64,000 nt of DNA from Brenneria sp. hezel4-2-4 (GTDB taxonomy: Bacteria; Pseudomonadota; Gammaproteobacteria; Enterobacterales; Enterobacteriaceae). This document shows, piece after piece, positions 22,240 to 32,900 of this stretch. A program made the position numbers and the translations under genes. The notes under the pieces are model-generated. The model was not told the origin of the DNA. It saw only the letters and a list, made by a program, of their open reading frames with translations, and did no database searches. The stretch spans positions 1 to 64,000 of the forward strand of contig NZ_JABJXS010000013.1 of NCBI RefSeq assembly GCF_013155275.1. Direction: 5' to 3'. Numbering within the stretch: the first letter of the stretch is position 1; each line of letters begins with the position of its first letter.

Positions 22240-22584
22240 ATGCGGATCCACCTTTTACTCGGTATTTCTGCCGTTATGTTGCTGGCAGGGTGCAGTACGA
22301 CCAATCAACTCAGTGCCGCAGGGCAGGCCGTTACGTTTACGGATAAGCAGCCGGGCAATGAGTGCCGGTTACTCGGTCAGGTTAGCGGCAAACAGTCTAA
22401 CTGGCTATCCGGCAATCATAGTGATAGTAGCTCAATGCGCGGCGCGGTTAATGATTTACGCAATAAAGCGGCGGCCATGGGCGGTAATACGATCTATGGC
22501 GCGACCAGCCCGAGTGAAACATTCTGGTCAAGTTTTGCCCCGCTGGACAGTGAGATGGTCGGCAACGTTTACAAATGCCCGTAA
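22240..22584 (+). CDS. yjeI: DUF4156 lipoprotein YjeI
   Basis: The 114-residue product starts at ATG 22240 after GGAGGGG. It has a lipoprotein signal with lipobox LLAGC (lipid on Cys near residue 17), then ECRLLGQVSGKQSNWLSG, SMRGAVNDLRNKAAAMGGN and a final VYKCP. This matches E. coli YjeI, a small envelope lipoprotein of unknown function, in the same place upstream of epmB and efp. The region 21910-22239 before it holds no other gene that I can see. Confidence 0.9.
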   Translation: MRIHLLLGISAVMLLAGCSTTNQLSAAGQAVTFTDKQPGNECRLLGQVSGKQSNWLSGNHSDSSSMRGAVNDLRNKAAAMGGNTIYGATSPSETFWSSFAPLDSEMVGNVYKCP

Positions 22585-22639
22585 ACGCGAGTTGAATGAA
22601 TGCCACCGCTCGGCGAATGCATCGTTTCGCCGGGTTTGT

Positions 22640-23698
22640 TTATTTATCATCAACTGTGGCGTTCTCTTCCCGGCTTTGTTTTAGTCCCAGATCCAGCGGC
22701 GTTTTACTGGCTTCTCCGCCAATTTCCCGCGCAAGGCGGGGAACCAGATAACCAGAAACCTTTTTCATCAGGGCCTTGACCAGCGTACGCGCTTCCTCAT
22801 CGCCGACCAGAAAATGGGCGGCGCCCTGTACTTTATCCAGAACATGGAGATAGTAAGGAAGAATACCGGCATCAAACAGGGCGTTACTTAAGTTTGCCAG
22901 CGTATCCGCATTATCGTTCACCCCGCGCAGCAAAACGCTTTGATTCAGCAATGTGACGCCGGCCCGACGTAAACGCGCCATACTTTGCACGAGATCACCA
23001 TCGATTTCCTGCGCGTGGTTAATATGGGTAACCAGCACGGTCTGAAGCGACGTCTGCGCTAGCCGCTGGCATAACGCGTCGGTAACGCGCGCCGGAATCA
23101 CTACCGGCAAGCGGCTGTGAATGCGCAGGCGTTTCAGGTGCGGGATGTTTTCCAACTCGGTTATCAGCCAGTCAAGCTCCGCGTCTTTGGCCATCAGCGG
23201 ATCGCCGCCGGAAAAAATGATTTCATCCAGTTCTGGATGCTGGCCGATATAGTCCAATGCCTGACGCCAGTTCGCCTTGTTTCCCTGGTTGTCCTGATAA
23301 GGGAAATGGCGGCGGAAGCAGTAGCGGCAGTTCACCGCGCAGCCGCCTTTGACCAGCAGCAAGGCGCGGTTATGGTATTTGTGCAGCAACCCCGGGACGA
23401 CGCTGTGTTGTTCATCAAGCGGGTCATGAGTGAAACCTGGGGCGGAAATGAATTCCTCGCGCGCGGTCAGAACCTGTAGCAAAAGCGGATCGCCGGCATT
23501 CCCCTTTTGCATACGCGCGGCGAAAACGCGCGGTACGCGCAAAGGGAATAGTTTGCGCGCGTCGTTGCCTTGCCGGAGTCTGGCGTTGTCGCTCAGCGCC
23601 AAAAGTTGCAGTAATTCGTTCGGATCGGTAATTACGTCCGCAAGTTGCTGCAACCAATCTTCTCTGGAAGGTATATTTAGGGTTACAATGTGTGCCAT
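22640..23698 (-). CDS. epmB: EF-P beta-lysylation protein EpmB (lysine 2,3-aminomutase)
   Basis: EpmB is a radical-SAM, PLP-dependent aminomutase that turns (S)-alpha-lysine into (R)-beta-lysine for attachment to EF-P. The 352-residue product has the iron-sulfur cluster motif CAVNCRYC (near residue 117), IIFSGGDPLMAKD, LNQSVLLRGVNDNA and GAAHFLV. Start ATG 23698 gives the conserved MAHIVTLN; an in-frame codon at 23722 is upstream. It is divergent from efp, its client, with about 40 bases between. The C-terminal tail is a little longer than in E. coli (342 residues). Confidence 0.96.
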   Translation of the reverse strand: MAHIVTLNIPSREDWLQQLADVITDPNELLQLLALSDNARLRQGNDARKLFPLRVPRVFAARMQKGNAGDPLLLQVLTAREEFISAPGFTHDPLDEQHSVVPGLLHKYHNRALLLVKGGCAVNCRYCFRRHFPYQDNQGNKANWRQALDYIGQHPELDEIIFSGGDPLMAKDAELDWLITELENIPHLKRLRIHSRLPVVIPARVTDALCQRLAQTSLQTVLVTHINHAQEIDGDLVQSMARLRRAGVTLLNQSVLLRGVNDNADTLANLSNALFDAGILPYYLHVLDKVQGAAHFLVGDEEARTLVKALMKKVSGYLVPRLAREIGGEASKTPLDLGLKQSREENATVDDK

Positions 23699-23737
23699 TT
23701 TTTGGCTTAGTACCAGTATCAAATGTAGAGGGCCTTT

Positions 23738-24304
23738 ATGGCGACTTATTTTAGCAACGATTTCCGTTCCGGTCTTAAAATCATGTTCGAAGGCGAGCCT
23801 TACGCTGTCGAATCGAGTGAGTTTGTTAAGCCGGGTAAAGGCCAGGCTTTTGCACGTGTGAAAATGCGTCGTCTGTTAACCGGTAAGCTTATTGAAAAAA
23901 CCTTCAAATCCACCGACTCCGCCGAAGGCGCCGACGTTATGGATATGAACCTGACTTACTTGTACAACGATGGCGAGTTCTGGCATTTCATGAATAATGA
24001 AACGTTCGAGCAACTGGCTGCCGATGAGAAAGCGGTTGGCGATAACGCCAAATGGTTGCTCGATCAGGCTGAATGCATCGTAACGCTGTGGAACGGTCAA
24101 CCTATCACGGTGACTCCGCCGAACTTTGTCGAACTGGAAATTGTCGATACCGACCCGGGGCTGAAAGGCGATACCGCGGGAACCGGCGGCAAGCCTGCGA
24201 CACTGACCACTGGCGCGGTTGTAAAAGTGCCGTTGTTTGTGCAGATTGGCGAGGTGATCAAAGTCGACACCCGCTCTGGCGAGTATGTTTCTCGCGTTAA
24301 ATAA
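23738..24304 (+). CDS. efp: Translation elongation factor P
   Basis: EF-P rescues ribosomes stalled at consecutive prolines. The 188-residue product has the usual three beta-barrel domains and carries the modified lysine, Lys34, in the loop KPGKG. EpmB, on the other strand, and EpmA, at 28878, supply and attach beta-lysine there. The C-terminal signature [27 protein letters not shown] region is intact. Confidence 0.98.
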   Translation: MATYFSNDFRSGLKIMFEGEPYAVESSEFVKPGKGQAFARVKMRRLLTGKLIEKTFKSTDSAEGADVMDMNLTYLYNDGEFWHFMNNETFEQLAADEKAVGDNAKWLLDQAECIVTLWNGQPITVTPPNFVELEIVDTDPGLKGDTAGTGGKPATLTTGAVVKVPLFVQIGEVIKVDTRSGEYVSRVK

Positions 24305-24315
24305 TGCATTCTTTT

Positions 24316-24347
24316 TAAAAAGCCGCCTTAATGGCGGTTTTTTTTCG
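24316..24347 (+). terminator. Rho-independent terminator after efp
   Basis: AAAAAGCCGCC pairs with GGCGGTTTTT (one G-T pair) around a TTAAT loop, with eight T following. It starts about 12 bases after the efp stop. Confidence 0.9.
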
Positions 24348-24453
24348 CTTGAATAGCGCCGATCGCATCATTAAGCATGAAAAGTGCCACGAAGCGGCCA
24401 ATATTGACTACGCTTAAAAAGACCTTTTTTCTTATCACTAGAAGGAATCACCT

Positions 24454-24585
24454 ATGTTGAAGAAAAGTCTTATCGCTATTTTCTCTGTATTAATTCTATC
24501 TGCGGTCGTCGGGTGCAATACCACGCGTGGTGTTGGACAGGATGTTGAGGCAGGTGGGGAAGCGATACAGCGTAGCGCACAGTAA
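24454..24585 (+). CDS. ecnB: Entericidin B-type small lipoprotein
   Basis: The 43-residue product has a lipoprotein signal ([16 protein letters not shown]) with lipobox VVGC and the entericidin core [19 protein letters not shown]. coli carries an antidote/toxin pair ecnA-ecnB at this position after efp; only the B-like gene is seen here. Such lipoproteins are linked to cell lysis in stationary phase in E. coli. A GAAGGAATC site precedes the ATG, and a terminator follows. Confidence 0.88.
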   Translation: MLKKSLIAIFSVLILSAVVGCNTTRGVGQDVEAGGEAIQRSAQ

Positions 24586-24607
24586 GCTGTAAAGGTTTTT
24601 CGTAGGC

Positions 24608-24634
24608 GAAAGCGCCACCGTGGCGTTTTCCTCT
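24608..24634 (+). terminator. Terminator after ecnB
   Basis: AAGCGCCAC and GTGGCGTTT (24611 onward) form a stem with one wobble pair, followed by a short T/C-rich tail, about 25 bases after the ecnB stop. Confidence 0.6.
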
Positions 24635-24674
24635 CGGCGACGACATAATGCAGCGGTGAACGAATTGGAGAAAA

Positions 24675-25031
24675 ATGATGTCGCCGCTGGTTATCACCGT
24701 GTGTATGCTGACGCTCAGCAATGTGTTTATGACTTTCGCCTGGTATGGGCATTTGCGTTATTTCAGCGGCCGAACCTGGTTAATCGCCGCATTGGTCAGT
24801 TGGGGGATCGCATTATTTGAGTATTTATTACAGGTTCCCGCTAATCGTATTGGTTATCAGGTGGCTTCAGCAGGGCAGCTAAAAATATTGCAGGAAGTCA
24901 TTAGCCTTTCCGTGTTTATTCCTTTTTCAATAATCATTTTAAAAGAACCCTTTCGGACGGACTATATTTGGGCCGGGCTGTGCCTATTGGGCGCGGTATT
25001 CTTTATGTTCCGGGATAAAATTATCGGGTAA
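24675..25031 (+). CDS. DMT-type small membrane protein (DUF486 family)
   Basis: The 118-residue product has four membrane segments. It shows typical DUF486 sequences: FMTFAWYGHLRY near residue 18, the conserved ALFEYLLQVPANRIGY near 46, and LKEPFRTDYIWAGLCLLGAVFFMF at the end. The family belongs to the drug/metabolite transporter clan; its substrate is unknown. GGAG precedes ATG 24675 (ATG 24678 is an alternative). In E. coli sugE, blc and ampC occupy the space between ecnB and frdD, so this gene replaces them. Confidence 0.85.
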   Translation: MMSPLVITVCMLTLSNVFMTFAWYGHLRYFSGRTWLIAALVSWGIALFEYLLQVPANRIGYQVASAGQLKILQEVISLSVFIPFSIIILKEPFRTDYIWAGLCLLGAVFFMFRDKIIG

Positions 25032-25110
25032 TGAGAACCGACAGGTTCTGATTTATTTCTTAGGGCGGGCCTTGCTTTGTTTTTAGGGTAATCGGTGAGA
25101 CGGAAAGCAG

Positions 25111-25145
25111 GAACAAAATAAAACGGCCCTCACAGGCGGGCCGTT
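25111..25145 (-). terminator. Terminator of the frdABCD operon
   Basis: On the minus strand ACGGCCC (25144-25138) pairs with GGGCCGT (25129-25123) and is followed by TTTATTTTG. It lies 18 bases after the frdD stop. Confidence 0.85.
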
Positions 25146-25162
25146 AGCGTGAACCAACCGAC

Positions 25163-25519
25163 TTACAGCGTGACGACACCAATAATGGTAACCACGCTCA
25201 GAATGGCTGCCAGACCGTAAAAAACCCATTTCCCGGCGGGAACGTGGATTTTCAGATCGTGCATGGCGTGGTGCATTCGGTGTAAACCACACCACAGAGG
25301 CAAAATAATCATCAGCAGCAGGAACAGGCGGCCGATAAAGCTCTGACTGAAAGCCATGATACGTTCATAGCTCAGCGCATCCGGGAACAAACCCAAAGGC
25401 AGCAGAATACCAACCAGCAGGATGATGACCGGGGCGAAGATGGCGCTCCACATACCACCGGCGCCGAACAATCCCCAGAATGGCGGTTCATCGGAACGTT
25501 TTGGCGTTTGATTAATCAC
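25163..25519 (-). CDS. frdD: Fumarate reductase membrane anchor subunit D
   Basis: FrdD is one of two membrane anchors that bind menaquinol and hold the FrdAB head on the inner membrane. The 118-residue product has three membrane helices and matches E. coli closely ([40 protein letters not shown]). The GTG at 25519, directly after AGGAGGAATAAC, is the start. It is the last gene of frdABCD. Confidence 0.96.
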   Translation of the reverse strand: MINQTPKRSDEPPFWGLFGAGGMWSAIFAPVIILLVGILLPLGLFPDALSYERIMAFSQSFIGRLFLLLMIILPLWCGLHRMHHAMHDLKIHVPAGKWVFYGLAAILSVVTIIGVVTL

Positions 25520-25533
25520 GTTATTCCTCCTGC

Positions 25534-25929
25534 TCAGAATAGTAAGGCAATAGCCAGAACAGCCAGCGTGACGACGATGGTGACCGCCCAAAGCCCTTTA
25601 ATAATCGGCTCCGGCCCCATTTTTTCGTCTTTCACGATAATGATGGATGCTTTCGGCGCCAGTTCAAACCAGGTTTTGGTGTGCAGCGCCGCCGCCAACA
25701 GTGCGATGATGTTGATGAGCAACACCAGCGGATTCTGTAAGAATCCGACAAAGCTTTCCCATCCTTCCGGGCCATTCTTCAGAGAAAATACGCCGCACAT
25801 CAATATGATGCTGAACCAGACGGCTGGTACGGCCGTACCTTCACGCAACATATAAAAACGGTAGAACCCCAGCTTTTGCCACCAGGTCGGCGCCATGCCG
25901 CGGACATACGCTTTACGTTTGGATGTCAT
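25534..25929 (-). CDS. frdC: Fumarate reductase membrane anchor subunit C
   Basis: FrdC has 131 residues and three membrane helices, with the conserved [22 protein letters not shown] at the N-terminus, [12 protein letters not shown] and [19 protein letters not shown]. With FrdD it forms the quinol site. It lies 13 bases after frdB and 14 before frdD in one operon. Confidence 0.97.
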   Translation of the reverse strand: MTSKRKAYVRGMAPTWWQKLGFYRFYMLREGTAVPAVWFSIILMCGVFSLKNGPEGWESFVGFLQNPLVLLINIIALLAAALHTKTWFELAPKASIIIVKDEKMGPEPIIKGLWAVTIVVTLAVLAIALLF

Positions 25930-25942
25930 TATTGCCCCTCCC

Positions 25943-26677
25943 TTATTGTGGTTTCAGCATGGCGATCATGAAGTCTTTGGCACTTTCCACCTTGCCTTGC
26001 TGAATAGCAGCGGCAGGATCGACATGCTTCGGACAAACCTCTGAGCAGTAACCCACAAAGGTACAGCTCCAGACGCCGTTATCACCGTTCAACTGCGCCA
26101 TACGCTGTTTTTTCCCGCGATCGCGGTTATCCAGGTTGTAACGGTGCGCCAGCGTAATCGCCGCCGGCCCGATAAACTCCGGGTTGAGACCAAACTGCGG
26201 ACAGGCGGCGTAGCAGAGACCGCAGTTGATACAGCCGGAGAACTGGTGGTATTTGGCCATCTGCGCCGGGGTTTGTTTATTGGTGCCGTCGGCCGGTTTA
26301 CGATCGTTGCCGATGATATACGGCTTGATGGCTTCCAGACTTTCAATAAAGTGGGTCATGTCGACCACCAGGTCGCGCTCGATGGGGAAGTTGCCCAGCG
26401 CTTCAACCTTCATGCCGTCCTGATAATCGCGCAGGAACGTCTTACAGGCCAGCTTGGGCACGTTGTTCACCATCATGCCGCATGAACCGCAGATCGCCAT
26501 CCGGCAGGACCAGCGGTAGGAGAGATCCGCCGCCAGGTTATCTTTGATATAACCCAGCGCGTCCAGCAGGGAAGTCTGCTTGTTGAATGGGACGTCAAAC
26601 GTTTCAAAATACGGCGCGCTGTCCCGTTCGGGGTTGTAGCGCATGACTTCCATTTTCAGGGTTTGCATATCAGCCAT
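25943..26677 (-). CDS. frdB: Fumarate reductase iron-sulfur subunit
   Basis: FrdB carries electrons from menaquinol to FrdA. The 244-residue product has the [2Fe-2S] motif [16 protein letters not shown] (near 57), the [4Fe-4S] motif [12 protein letters not shown] (near 148) and the [3Fe-4S] part [11 protein letters not shown]. Start ATG 26677 overlaps the end of frdA by 8 bases, as expected for translational coupling; upstream in-frame codons are not conserved. Confidence 0.97.
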   Translation of the reverse strand: MADMQTLKMEVMRYNPERDSAPYFETFDVPFNKQTSLLDALGYIKDNLAADLSYRWSCRMAICGSCGMMVNNVPKLACKTFLRDYQDGMKVEALGNFPIERDLVVDMTHFIESLEAIKPYIIGNDRKPADGTNKQTPAQMAKYHQFSGCINCGLCYAACPQFGLNPEFIGPAAITLAHRYNLDNRDRGKKQRMAQLNGDNGVWSCTFVGYCSEVCPKHVDPAAAIQQGKVESAKDFMIAMLKPQ

Positions 26678-28466
26678 TCGCCTGCTCCTTCTTGCTTTTA
26701 TCCTGAGCATCGCCTTCGGCGCCGTAAACGCGTTTGGCCGGAGGGAGTTTGGTGATTTTCACGTCGCTGTAATCCAGACGTGGCGCCCCTTCAGGGTTGT
26801 AGAAAGCCAGCGTATGTTTCAGGAAATTCACGTCGTCGCGCTCGGTGCACCCTTCATCCAGACGTTGGTGGGCGCCGCGGGATTCTTTACGGTTGATGGC
26901 GGAGTGCGCCATACATTCCGCCACATCCAGGCTGTGACCAAGCTCAATGGCATAGAGCAGATCGGTATTGAATACGCTGGAATGGTCGGTGATTTTTACC
27001 CGTTTGAAGCGCTCTTTCAGCTCGGCTAATTTATCAATGGTTTTTTGCATCAGCTCCGTGGTGCGGTAAATACCACAACCTTCTTCCATCGACATGCCCA
27101 TTTCGTCGCGGATTTTCGCCCAGCTTTCGGTGCCTTCCTGGTTCATCAGGTCGTTCAGACGCTGTTCGACATCACGGGTTTGCGCGTCGAGCGCGCTGCC
27201 GTTGGCGGGAGCGGCTGCCTGAGAACGCTGCGCGGCCTGCTCGCCGGCGATGCGCCCAAACACCACCAGCTCCGCCAGCGAGTTGGAACCGAGGCGGTTG
27301 GCGCCGTGCAGACCGACAGACGAACATTCGCCGACGGCAAACAGACCTTTGATGCGGGTTTCACAATGCTGATCGGTCTCGATACCGCCCATGGTGTAGT
27401 GCGCGGTAGGGCGAATCGGGATCGGTTCTTTAACCGGATCGACGTCGACATAGGCTTTCGCCAGTTCGCAGATGAACGGCAGGCGTTCTTTGAGCTTTTT
27501 CTCGCCGAGATGGCGCAGGTCAAGATAGACCACGTCGCCCAGCGGGGTGGAAATGGTGCGCCCGGCGCGCCACTCATGCCAGAAAGCCTGGGAAACCTTG
27601 TCGCGCGGCCCCAGTTCCATGTATTTGTTTTTCGGTTCGCCCAACGGCGTTTCCGGCCCCATGCCGTAATCCTGTAGATAGCGGTAGCCGTCTTTGTTGA
27701 CCATGATGCCGCCTTCGCCGCGGCAGCCCTCCGTCATCAGAATGCCGGAGCCCGGCAGGCCGGTCGGGTGATATTGCACGAATTCCATGTCGCGCAAGGG
27801 GACGCCGTGGCGGAACGCCATGCCCATACCGTCCCCGGTCACGATGCCGCCGTTGGTGTTGTAACGGTAGACTCGGCCGGCCCCGCCGGTGGCGATAACC
27901 ACCGCGTTCGCCCGGATCTGAACCAGTGCGCCTTCCATCATATTGATGGCGACGACGCCCCGGGCCTGACCGTCATCGACCAGAACATCCAGAACGAAAT
28001 GTTCGTCGAAACGCTGGATTTGCGGATATTTAAGGGAGGTCTGGAACAGGGTGTGCAGCATATGGAAGCCGGTTTTGTCGGCGGCGAACCAGGTGCGTTC
28101 TATTTTCATGCCGCCGAAACGACGGACGTTAACAGAACCATCAGGTTTACGGCTCCATGGGCAGCCCCACTGTTCCATCTGGATCATTTCTTCCGGGCAA
28201 TGCTTGACGAAGTGTTCGACGACGTCTTGTTCGCACAGCCAGTCACCACCGGAAACGGTGTCGTTGAAATGATAATCAAAGCTATCGTGGTCCTGAGTGA
28301 CCGCTGCTGATCCGCCTTCTGCCGCCACGGTGTGGCTACGCATTGGGTAGACTTTTGAGATCAGCGCAATTTTCAGTTGGGGATTTGCTTCGGCAGCAGC
28401 AATTGCTGCGCGTAAGCCAGCGCCCCCGGCCCCGATAATGGCCAAATCGGCATTAAAGGTTTGCAC
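26670..28466 (-). CDS. frdA: Fumarate reductase flavoprotein subunit
   Basis: FrdA reduces fumarate to succinate during anaerobic respiration. The 598-residue product has the FAD-binding [10 protein letters not shown] near residue 11, the covalent-flavin histidine in [13 protein letters not shown] (near 44), and the active-site region [18 protein letters not shown]. The start is GTG at 28466 after GGAGGAATGCA; E. coli frdA also uses GTG. It heads frdABCD. The 411-bp upstream gap is AT-rich; an FNR site is expected there, but none with correct spacing was found. Confidence 0.97.
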   Translation of the reverse strand: MQTFNADLAIIGAGGAGLRAAIAAAEANPQLKIALISKVYPMRSHTVAAEGGSAAVTQDHDSFDYHFNDTVSGGDWLCEQDVVEHFVKHCPEEMIQMEQWGCPWSRKPDGSVNVRRFGGMKIERTWFAADKTGFHMLHTLFQTSLKYPQIQRFDEHFVLDVLVDDGQARGVVAINMMEGALVQIRANAVVIATGGAGRVYRYNTNGGIVTGDGMGMAFRHGVPLRDMEFVQYHPTGLPGSGILMTEGCRGEGGIMVNKDGYRYLQDYGMGPETPLGEPKNKYMELGPRDKVSQAFWHEWRAGRTISTPLGDVVYLDLRHLGEKKLKERLPFICELAKAYVDVDPVKEPIPIRPTAHYTMGGIETDQHCETRIKGLFAVGECSSVGLHGANRLGSNSLAELVVFGRIAGEQAAQRSQAAAPANGSALDAQTRDVEQRLNDLMNQEGTESWAKIRDEMGMSMEEGCGIYRTTELMQKTIDKLAELKERFKRVKITDHSSVFNTDLLYAIELGHSLDVAECMAHSAINRKESRGAHQRLDEGCTERDDVNFLKHTLAFYNPEGAPRLDYSDVKITKLPPAKRVYGAEGDAQDKSKKEQANG

Positions 28467-28877
28467 TGCATTCCTCCAGTTACTTAAGTTAATTAAGTTA
28501 AAATAAAAAAATAACGCCTATTCATTTCTGTCTTTATATATCTGCTTAATTATTAGTGCATTAAATCGCATAAAAAAATGACTTTAGGACATATTAAGAA
28601 TAGATAAACCTCTATTTTTTGTGTGGGAATGATTATACCGAATTAAAGGCGGATGAAATTTGATGTGATCCAGCATTTTGTATTTTTTCCACAGTGTACT
28701 GAAATAACTTATAAAAACGTGATCGAAAGGCTTATTTCCGTAGAAATAATGCTTTTATTTCTTTAATAACCCTTTTGGCGACGAGATGGAAAAAGATTTC
28801 ACTGGAGATAAATTTTTTTGTCTGCCCGCTATGATGCGGGTAGACTGCTCCACCTGTTTGACTTTGGAGTAGTAACC

Positions 28878-29855
28878 ATGAGCGAAACGACAAGTTGGCA
28901 ACCTAGCGCCCCTATCGCTAATTTGTTGAAGCGCGCGTCGATAGTCACCGCGATCCGGCGTTTTTTCACCGATCGCGGCGTATTAGAGGTTGAAACGCCG
29001 GCCATGAGCCGGGCCACGGTAACCGACGTCTATCTCTGCCCGTTTCAGACTCGCTTTGTCGGCCCCGGCGCTGCCGAGGGCATGACGCTCTATTTGATGA
29101 CCAGCCCGGAATACCACATGAAACGCCTGCTGGCCGCAGGCAGCGGTCCGATTTTTCAACTCTGCCGCAGTTTCCGCAATGAAGAGTCCGGCAGGCACCA
29201 TAACCCGGAATTCACCATGCTGGAATGGTATCGTCCGCATTACGATATGTACCGCCTGATGAATGAAGTCGACGACTTATTGCAGCAGGTGCTGGAGTGC
29301 GAGAGCGCGGAGATGCTCTCGTACCAGCAGGCTTTTCTCCGTCATCTGGAGATCGATCCCCTCTCCGTTGATAAAACCCAGTTGCGCGAAGCGGCTGAAA
29401 AATTAGGCCTGGGCGATATCGCCTGTCGCGAAGAAGACCGGGATGCGCTGGTGCAGATGCTGTTCACCTTTGGCGTTGAACCGCATATCGGTCGCGAAAA
29501 GCCGGCGTTTGTTTATCACTTTCCGGCGACGCAAGCCTCGTTGGCCGAAATCAGCACTGAAGATCATCGGGTTGCCGAGCGCTTTGAGGTTTATTTTAAA
29601 GGCATTGAACTGGCGAATGGCTTCCGTGAGTTAACCGACGGCGATGAGCAACGCCAGCGTTTCGAACAGGATAACCGTAAACGCGCCGCCCGCGGTTTGC
29701 CGCAGCAACCGATTGATGAGAATTTACTGGCGGCGTTAAAACATGGTCTGCCGGAATGCGCCGGCGTGGCGCTGGGGGTCGATCGCCTGATTATGCTGGC
29801 CCTGAATGCCGACAGGCTGAGTGATGTGATTGCGTTCCCGGTCGAGCGTTCCTGA
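28878..29855 (+). CDS. epmA: EF-P--(R)-beta-lysine ligase EpmA
   Basis: EpmA is a truncated class II lysyl-tRNA synthetase lacking the anticodon domain; it attaches beta-lysine to Lys34 of EF-P. The 325-residue product, the usual length, has the class II motifs [15 protein letters not shown] (motif 1), [27 protein letters not shown] (motif 2 region, split across residues 95-125) and [14 protein letters not shown] (motif 3). Start ATG 28878 gives the conserved [11 protein letters not shown]. Its partners epmB and efp lie 5 kb upstream. Confidence 0.97.
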   Translation: MSETTSWQPSAPIANLLKRASIVTAIRRFFTDRGVLEVETPAMSRATVTDVYLCPFQTRFVGPGAAEGMTLYLMTSPEYHMKRLLAAGSGPIFQLCRSFRNEESGRHHNPEFTMLEWYRPHYDMYRLMNEVDDLLQQVLECESAEMLSYQQAFLRHLEIDPLSVDKTQLREAAEKLGLGDIACREEDRDALVQMLFTFGVEPHIGREKPAFVYHFPATQASLAEISTEDHRVAERFEVYFKGIELANGFRELTDGDEQRQRFEQDNRKRAARGLPQQPIDENLLAALKHGLPECAGVALGVDRLIMLALNADRLSDVIAFPVERS

Positions 29856-29865
29856 TCTTTCTCTG

Positions 29866-29898
29866 TGAAAAGGCGGGGCATCGGCTGCTCCCCGCCTC
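29866..29898 (-). terminator. Terminator between epmA and mscM
   Basis: AGGCGGGG (29871-29878) pairs with CCCCGCCT (29890-29897). On the minus strand the stem is followed by TTTTC, so it most likely ends mscM transcription, and it may also act on epmA. Confidence 0.65.
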
Positions 29899-29908
29899 AT
29901 TCCTTCCT

Positions 29909-32900
29909 TTATAAGCTTCCGGCCGTCCGGTTACCGGACGTCGTGGTTCTTCCCTTGCGCGATAAGGAGTCCATGCGCACCTGAAAGGGCGGAAACGGCA
30001 TCACCATATTATGTTTACGGTAATTTTCCAGAATCAACTGGTGAAGCTCATGACGCAACGGCATACGGTGTCCCATTTCCGCCGCGAAAATACGCAGTTC
30101 GAAAATCTGGATCCCCTGTTGCAGATCCACCAGGAATGCTTCCGGCGCCGGGGTGTCCAATATCAGCGAACAGCGGCTCACCGCATCCATCAGCAAGTCA
30201 GTGACTTCTTTGCTGTCGGCGTCGGCCGGCGCCGGTATCGTCAGCACGACACGCGTCACCGAATCAGATAGCGACCAGTTAATAAACTGTTCGGTAATAA
30301 ACGCTTTATTCGGCACGATAATCTCTTTGCGATCCCAGTCCGATATGGTGGTCGCGCGAGTATTGATACGCATGATGTTGCCGGTAAGTTCGCGGATGGT
30401 GACGGTATCGCCGATACGAATCGGTTTTTCAAACAGGATAATCAGCCCGGAAATAAAGTTGGCGAAAATTTCCTGCAACCCAAAGCCCAGTCCGACACCC
30501 AGCGCGGCGACCAGCCATTGCAGTTTCGACCACTCAATGCCGATAAGCGAGAATCCCATCAGGCAGCCGATCAGCATCAGAATATATTTGCTGATGGTGG
30601 TGATGGCGTAACCGCTGCCGGGGGAGAGATCCAAATGCTGCAACAGAGCCAGTTCAAGCAGAGCGGGGAGATTGCGCACCAGTTGAGCGGTAATAATGAA
30701 AATAAGTATGGCGATCAGCACGGATCCCAGCGTAATCGACTGTACGCTTTCGACGCCTCTGACCGTACTGCTGACGTCCCACAGGCTGATATTCTCCATA
30801 AAGGCAAACGCGGAGTGAATCTCAGACCACAGCACAATCACCGAAACCAGCGCGATTAACGTCAGGATGGAACGGACCAACTGCAATGATTTCGCGCTGA
30901 TGGCGTCCAAATCCACCACCGGCTCTTCAATGACTTCCGAACTGGTTTCGTGCTGGGCGCCGGGTGGCGAGTCATCTTCGCCGCGGGCGCGCTGGGCCAG
31001 AATCTCCGACCGACGCTGTTTGGCCCGATCAAAGGCGATACGTCTGCGCTGAATAAGCATCCAGCGACGGATGATATGATACACCACCAACAAGAAGAAC
31101 CAGATGGAAACCGAGGTTTCCAACCGGGCCAGCAGAGCCTGCGCGGTCGCCAGATAACCAATACAGGATGCCAGCGCGGCGGCCAGCGGCGCGCAGATCA
31201 TCAGGTTCCACATCGCCCGGTTAACGGAGTTTTCCCCTAAGCCTTCCTTATCCAGATAAAGCGGAATGCCGGCCCGTTTCAGACCTGTGGTGACCAGCGC
31301 CAGCGCCATACACAGTAAAATGAAGCACAGACGTCCCAGCGTACTGGAGAATTCACGATCGTTGAGTTTATCAAAGGTGATCAGCGCCATGATTAACGGC
31401 ACGATAAACGCAATCGACAACCGATAGTAGCGCATCGCCCGGGCAACCCGATCGGGCGACCAGCGGAAGTGGACGATAAACAGCCCCTGAGGATGCGCGA
31501 ATGATGCGCTGATCATCACCACCCACATTAGCGGCACGGTAGCGGTCACGCTGTCGCCGATAGCGACGGCGACCGGATAAGGCCAGGCGTTTTGCAACCC
31601 GTACCCCAACGCCGCCCAGAGCACCGGCAGCGGCAGCGCCGTCAGGATTGACCAGAACACGGTACGCAACGTCAGCATAAAATGGTCAAGCGTCACTTTA
31701 CCCACCCGGCCGCTGGCGCGTTCGAGGAACGCATGATAATGGCGGCGGGAACTGATGCTGAACCCGACCAGCAACAGCGCCCCCAGCAGCGGCATCACGG
31801 TTTCGCGGCTGGTGACCATCATCACCATGGCGCTGCTGAGCTGGGTCAAGGTATCCAGCGACAGCAGTCGGGTGAGATCCTGCACCAGCTTCAGCGGATA
31901 GGAAAAGGTAATCGGATCGACATCCGCAACCCAGAAGAGATAGCGGTGCGCCGCTTCCCGGGTTTCGCGCAGGGCGTCCTCAAGTTGATTGTTGGCGACT
32001 TTGAGCTTGGTCAGTTCCAGGATCTGCGTATCACAGCCGGATATCAGCGACGTCAGCAGATCGCGCTGGGTACGCAGTTGGTCGGTCAGGATCCGTTGCT
32101 GCGTACTGGTGAGCGGCGTGCCGTCGTCCTGTTTGGCCTGTTCGGCGTCACTGGGTTTATTAATCAGATCTTCAAAATGCAGGCGCTGTACGCGCAACTG
32201 CGCCATATCGCTGTCCAGCAACTGCGGTTTGGGCATCTCCGGCAGTCGGGCGACCTGCGCCCGCAGGGTTTCGCCTAAAACAGGCGAAACGCCCAGCCAC
32301 TGCGCCTGCTCGCGGATAGTGCTCAGCGCCTGACGAACCTGAAGGGTATGCGTGGCGGCCTGACGCTGCTGGGAAGCGATCAGATCCATACGCTGCGCCT
32401 GCTGATTCAGAGCGACGGACAGTTCGCGGTTAACGGTCAGCAGCGAACTGATGACGGAAGGCAATTCGCCGCTTTGTTCCGCCAGTAACTCTGTTCTTTC
32501 CAGCGCCTGTTCCGCTTCCCGCTGACGCAGGCTATTGATGCTGCTGCGTAACGCCTGAAGCTGGATATCCAGCCGGTCATGGCGTTTCTTATACAGTTCG
32601 GCGCGCAAGCGGGATAACTCCTGACGATTGCTGGCGGACAACTGCGCCAGCTCTAACTCGTCAACCCGACTTTTACGTAGCGCGGATTCGGCTTGCAACG
32701 CAGCTAATTGCGCCTGCCCCAGCGGGGTGGCCGGCGACCCCAGAGACTGGATCCGCCGTTCTGCATCGCTGAGTGCGCGGCTGGCTTCGGTTTGCTGTTG
32801 GGGAAGCTGACCGAGGGAATCGCCGATATCCCGCAACCGATCCTGCTCCTGCTGAAGCTGGCGAGCCTGTTCCAACAGTTGGCTGCTGATCTGTAGGATC

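Noticed and set aside
28488-28501. GTTAATTAAGTTAA as an ArcA site
   Set aside because: It lies about 22 bases before the frdA start in very AT-rich DNA, and the spacing of the repeats differs from the ArcA consensus.
28650-28665. TTGATGTGATCC as an FNR site upstream of frdA
   Set aside because: The half sites are 3 bases apart instead of 4, and the right half is incomplete.
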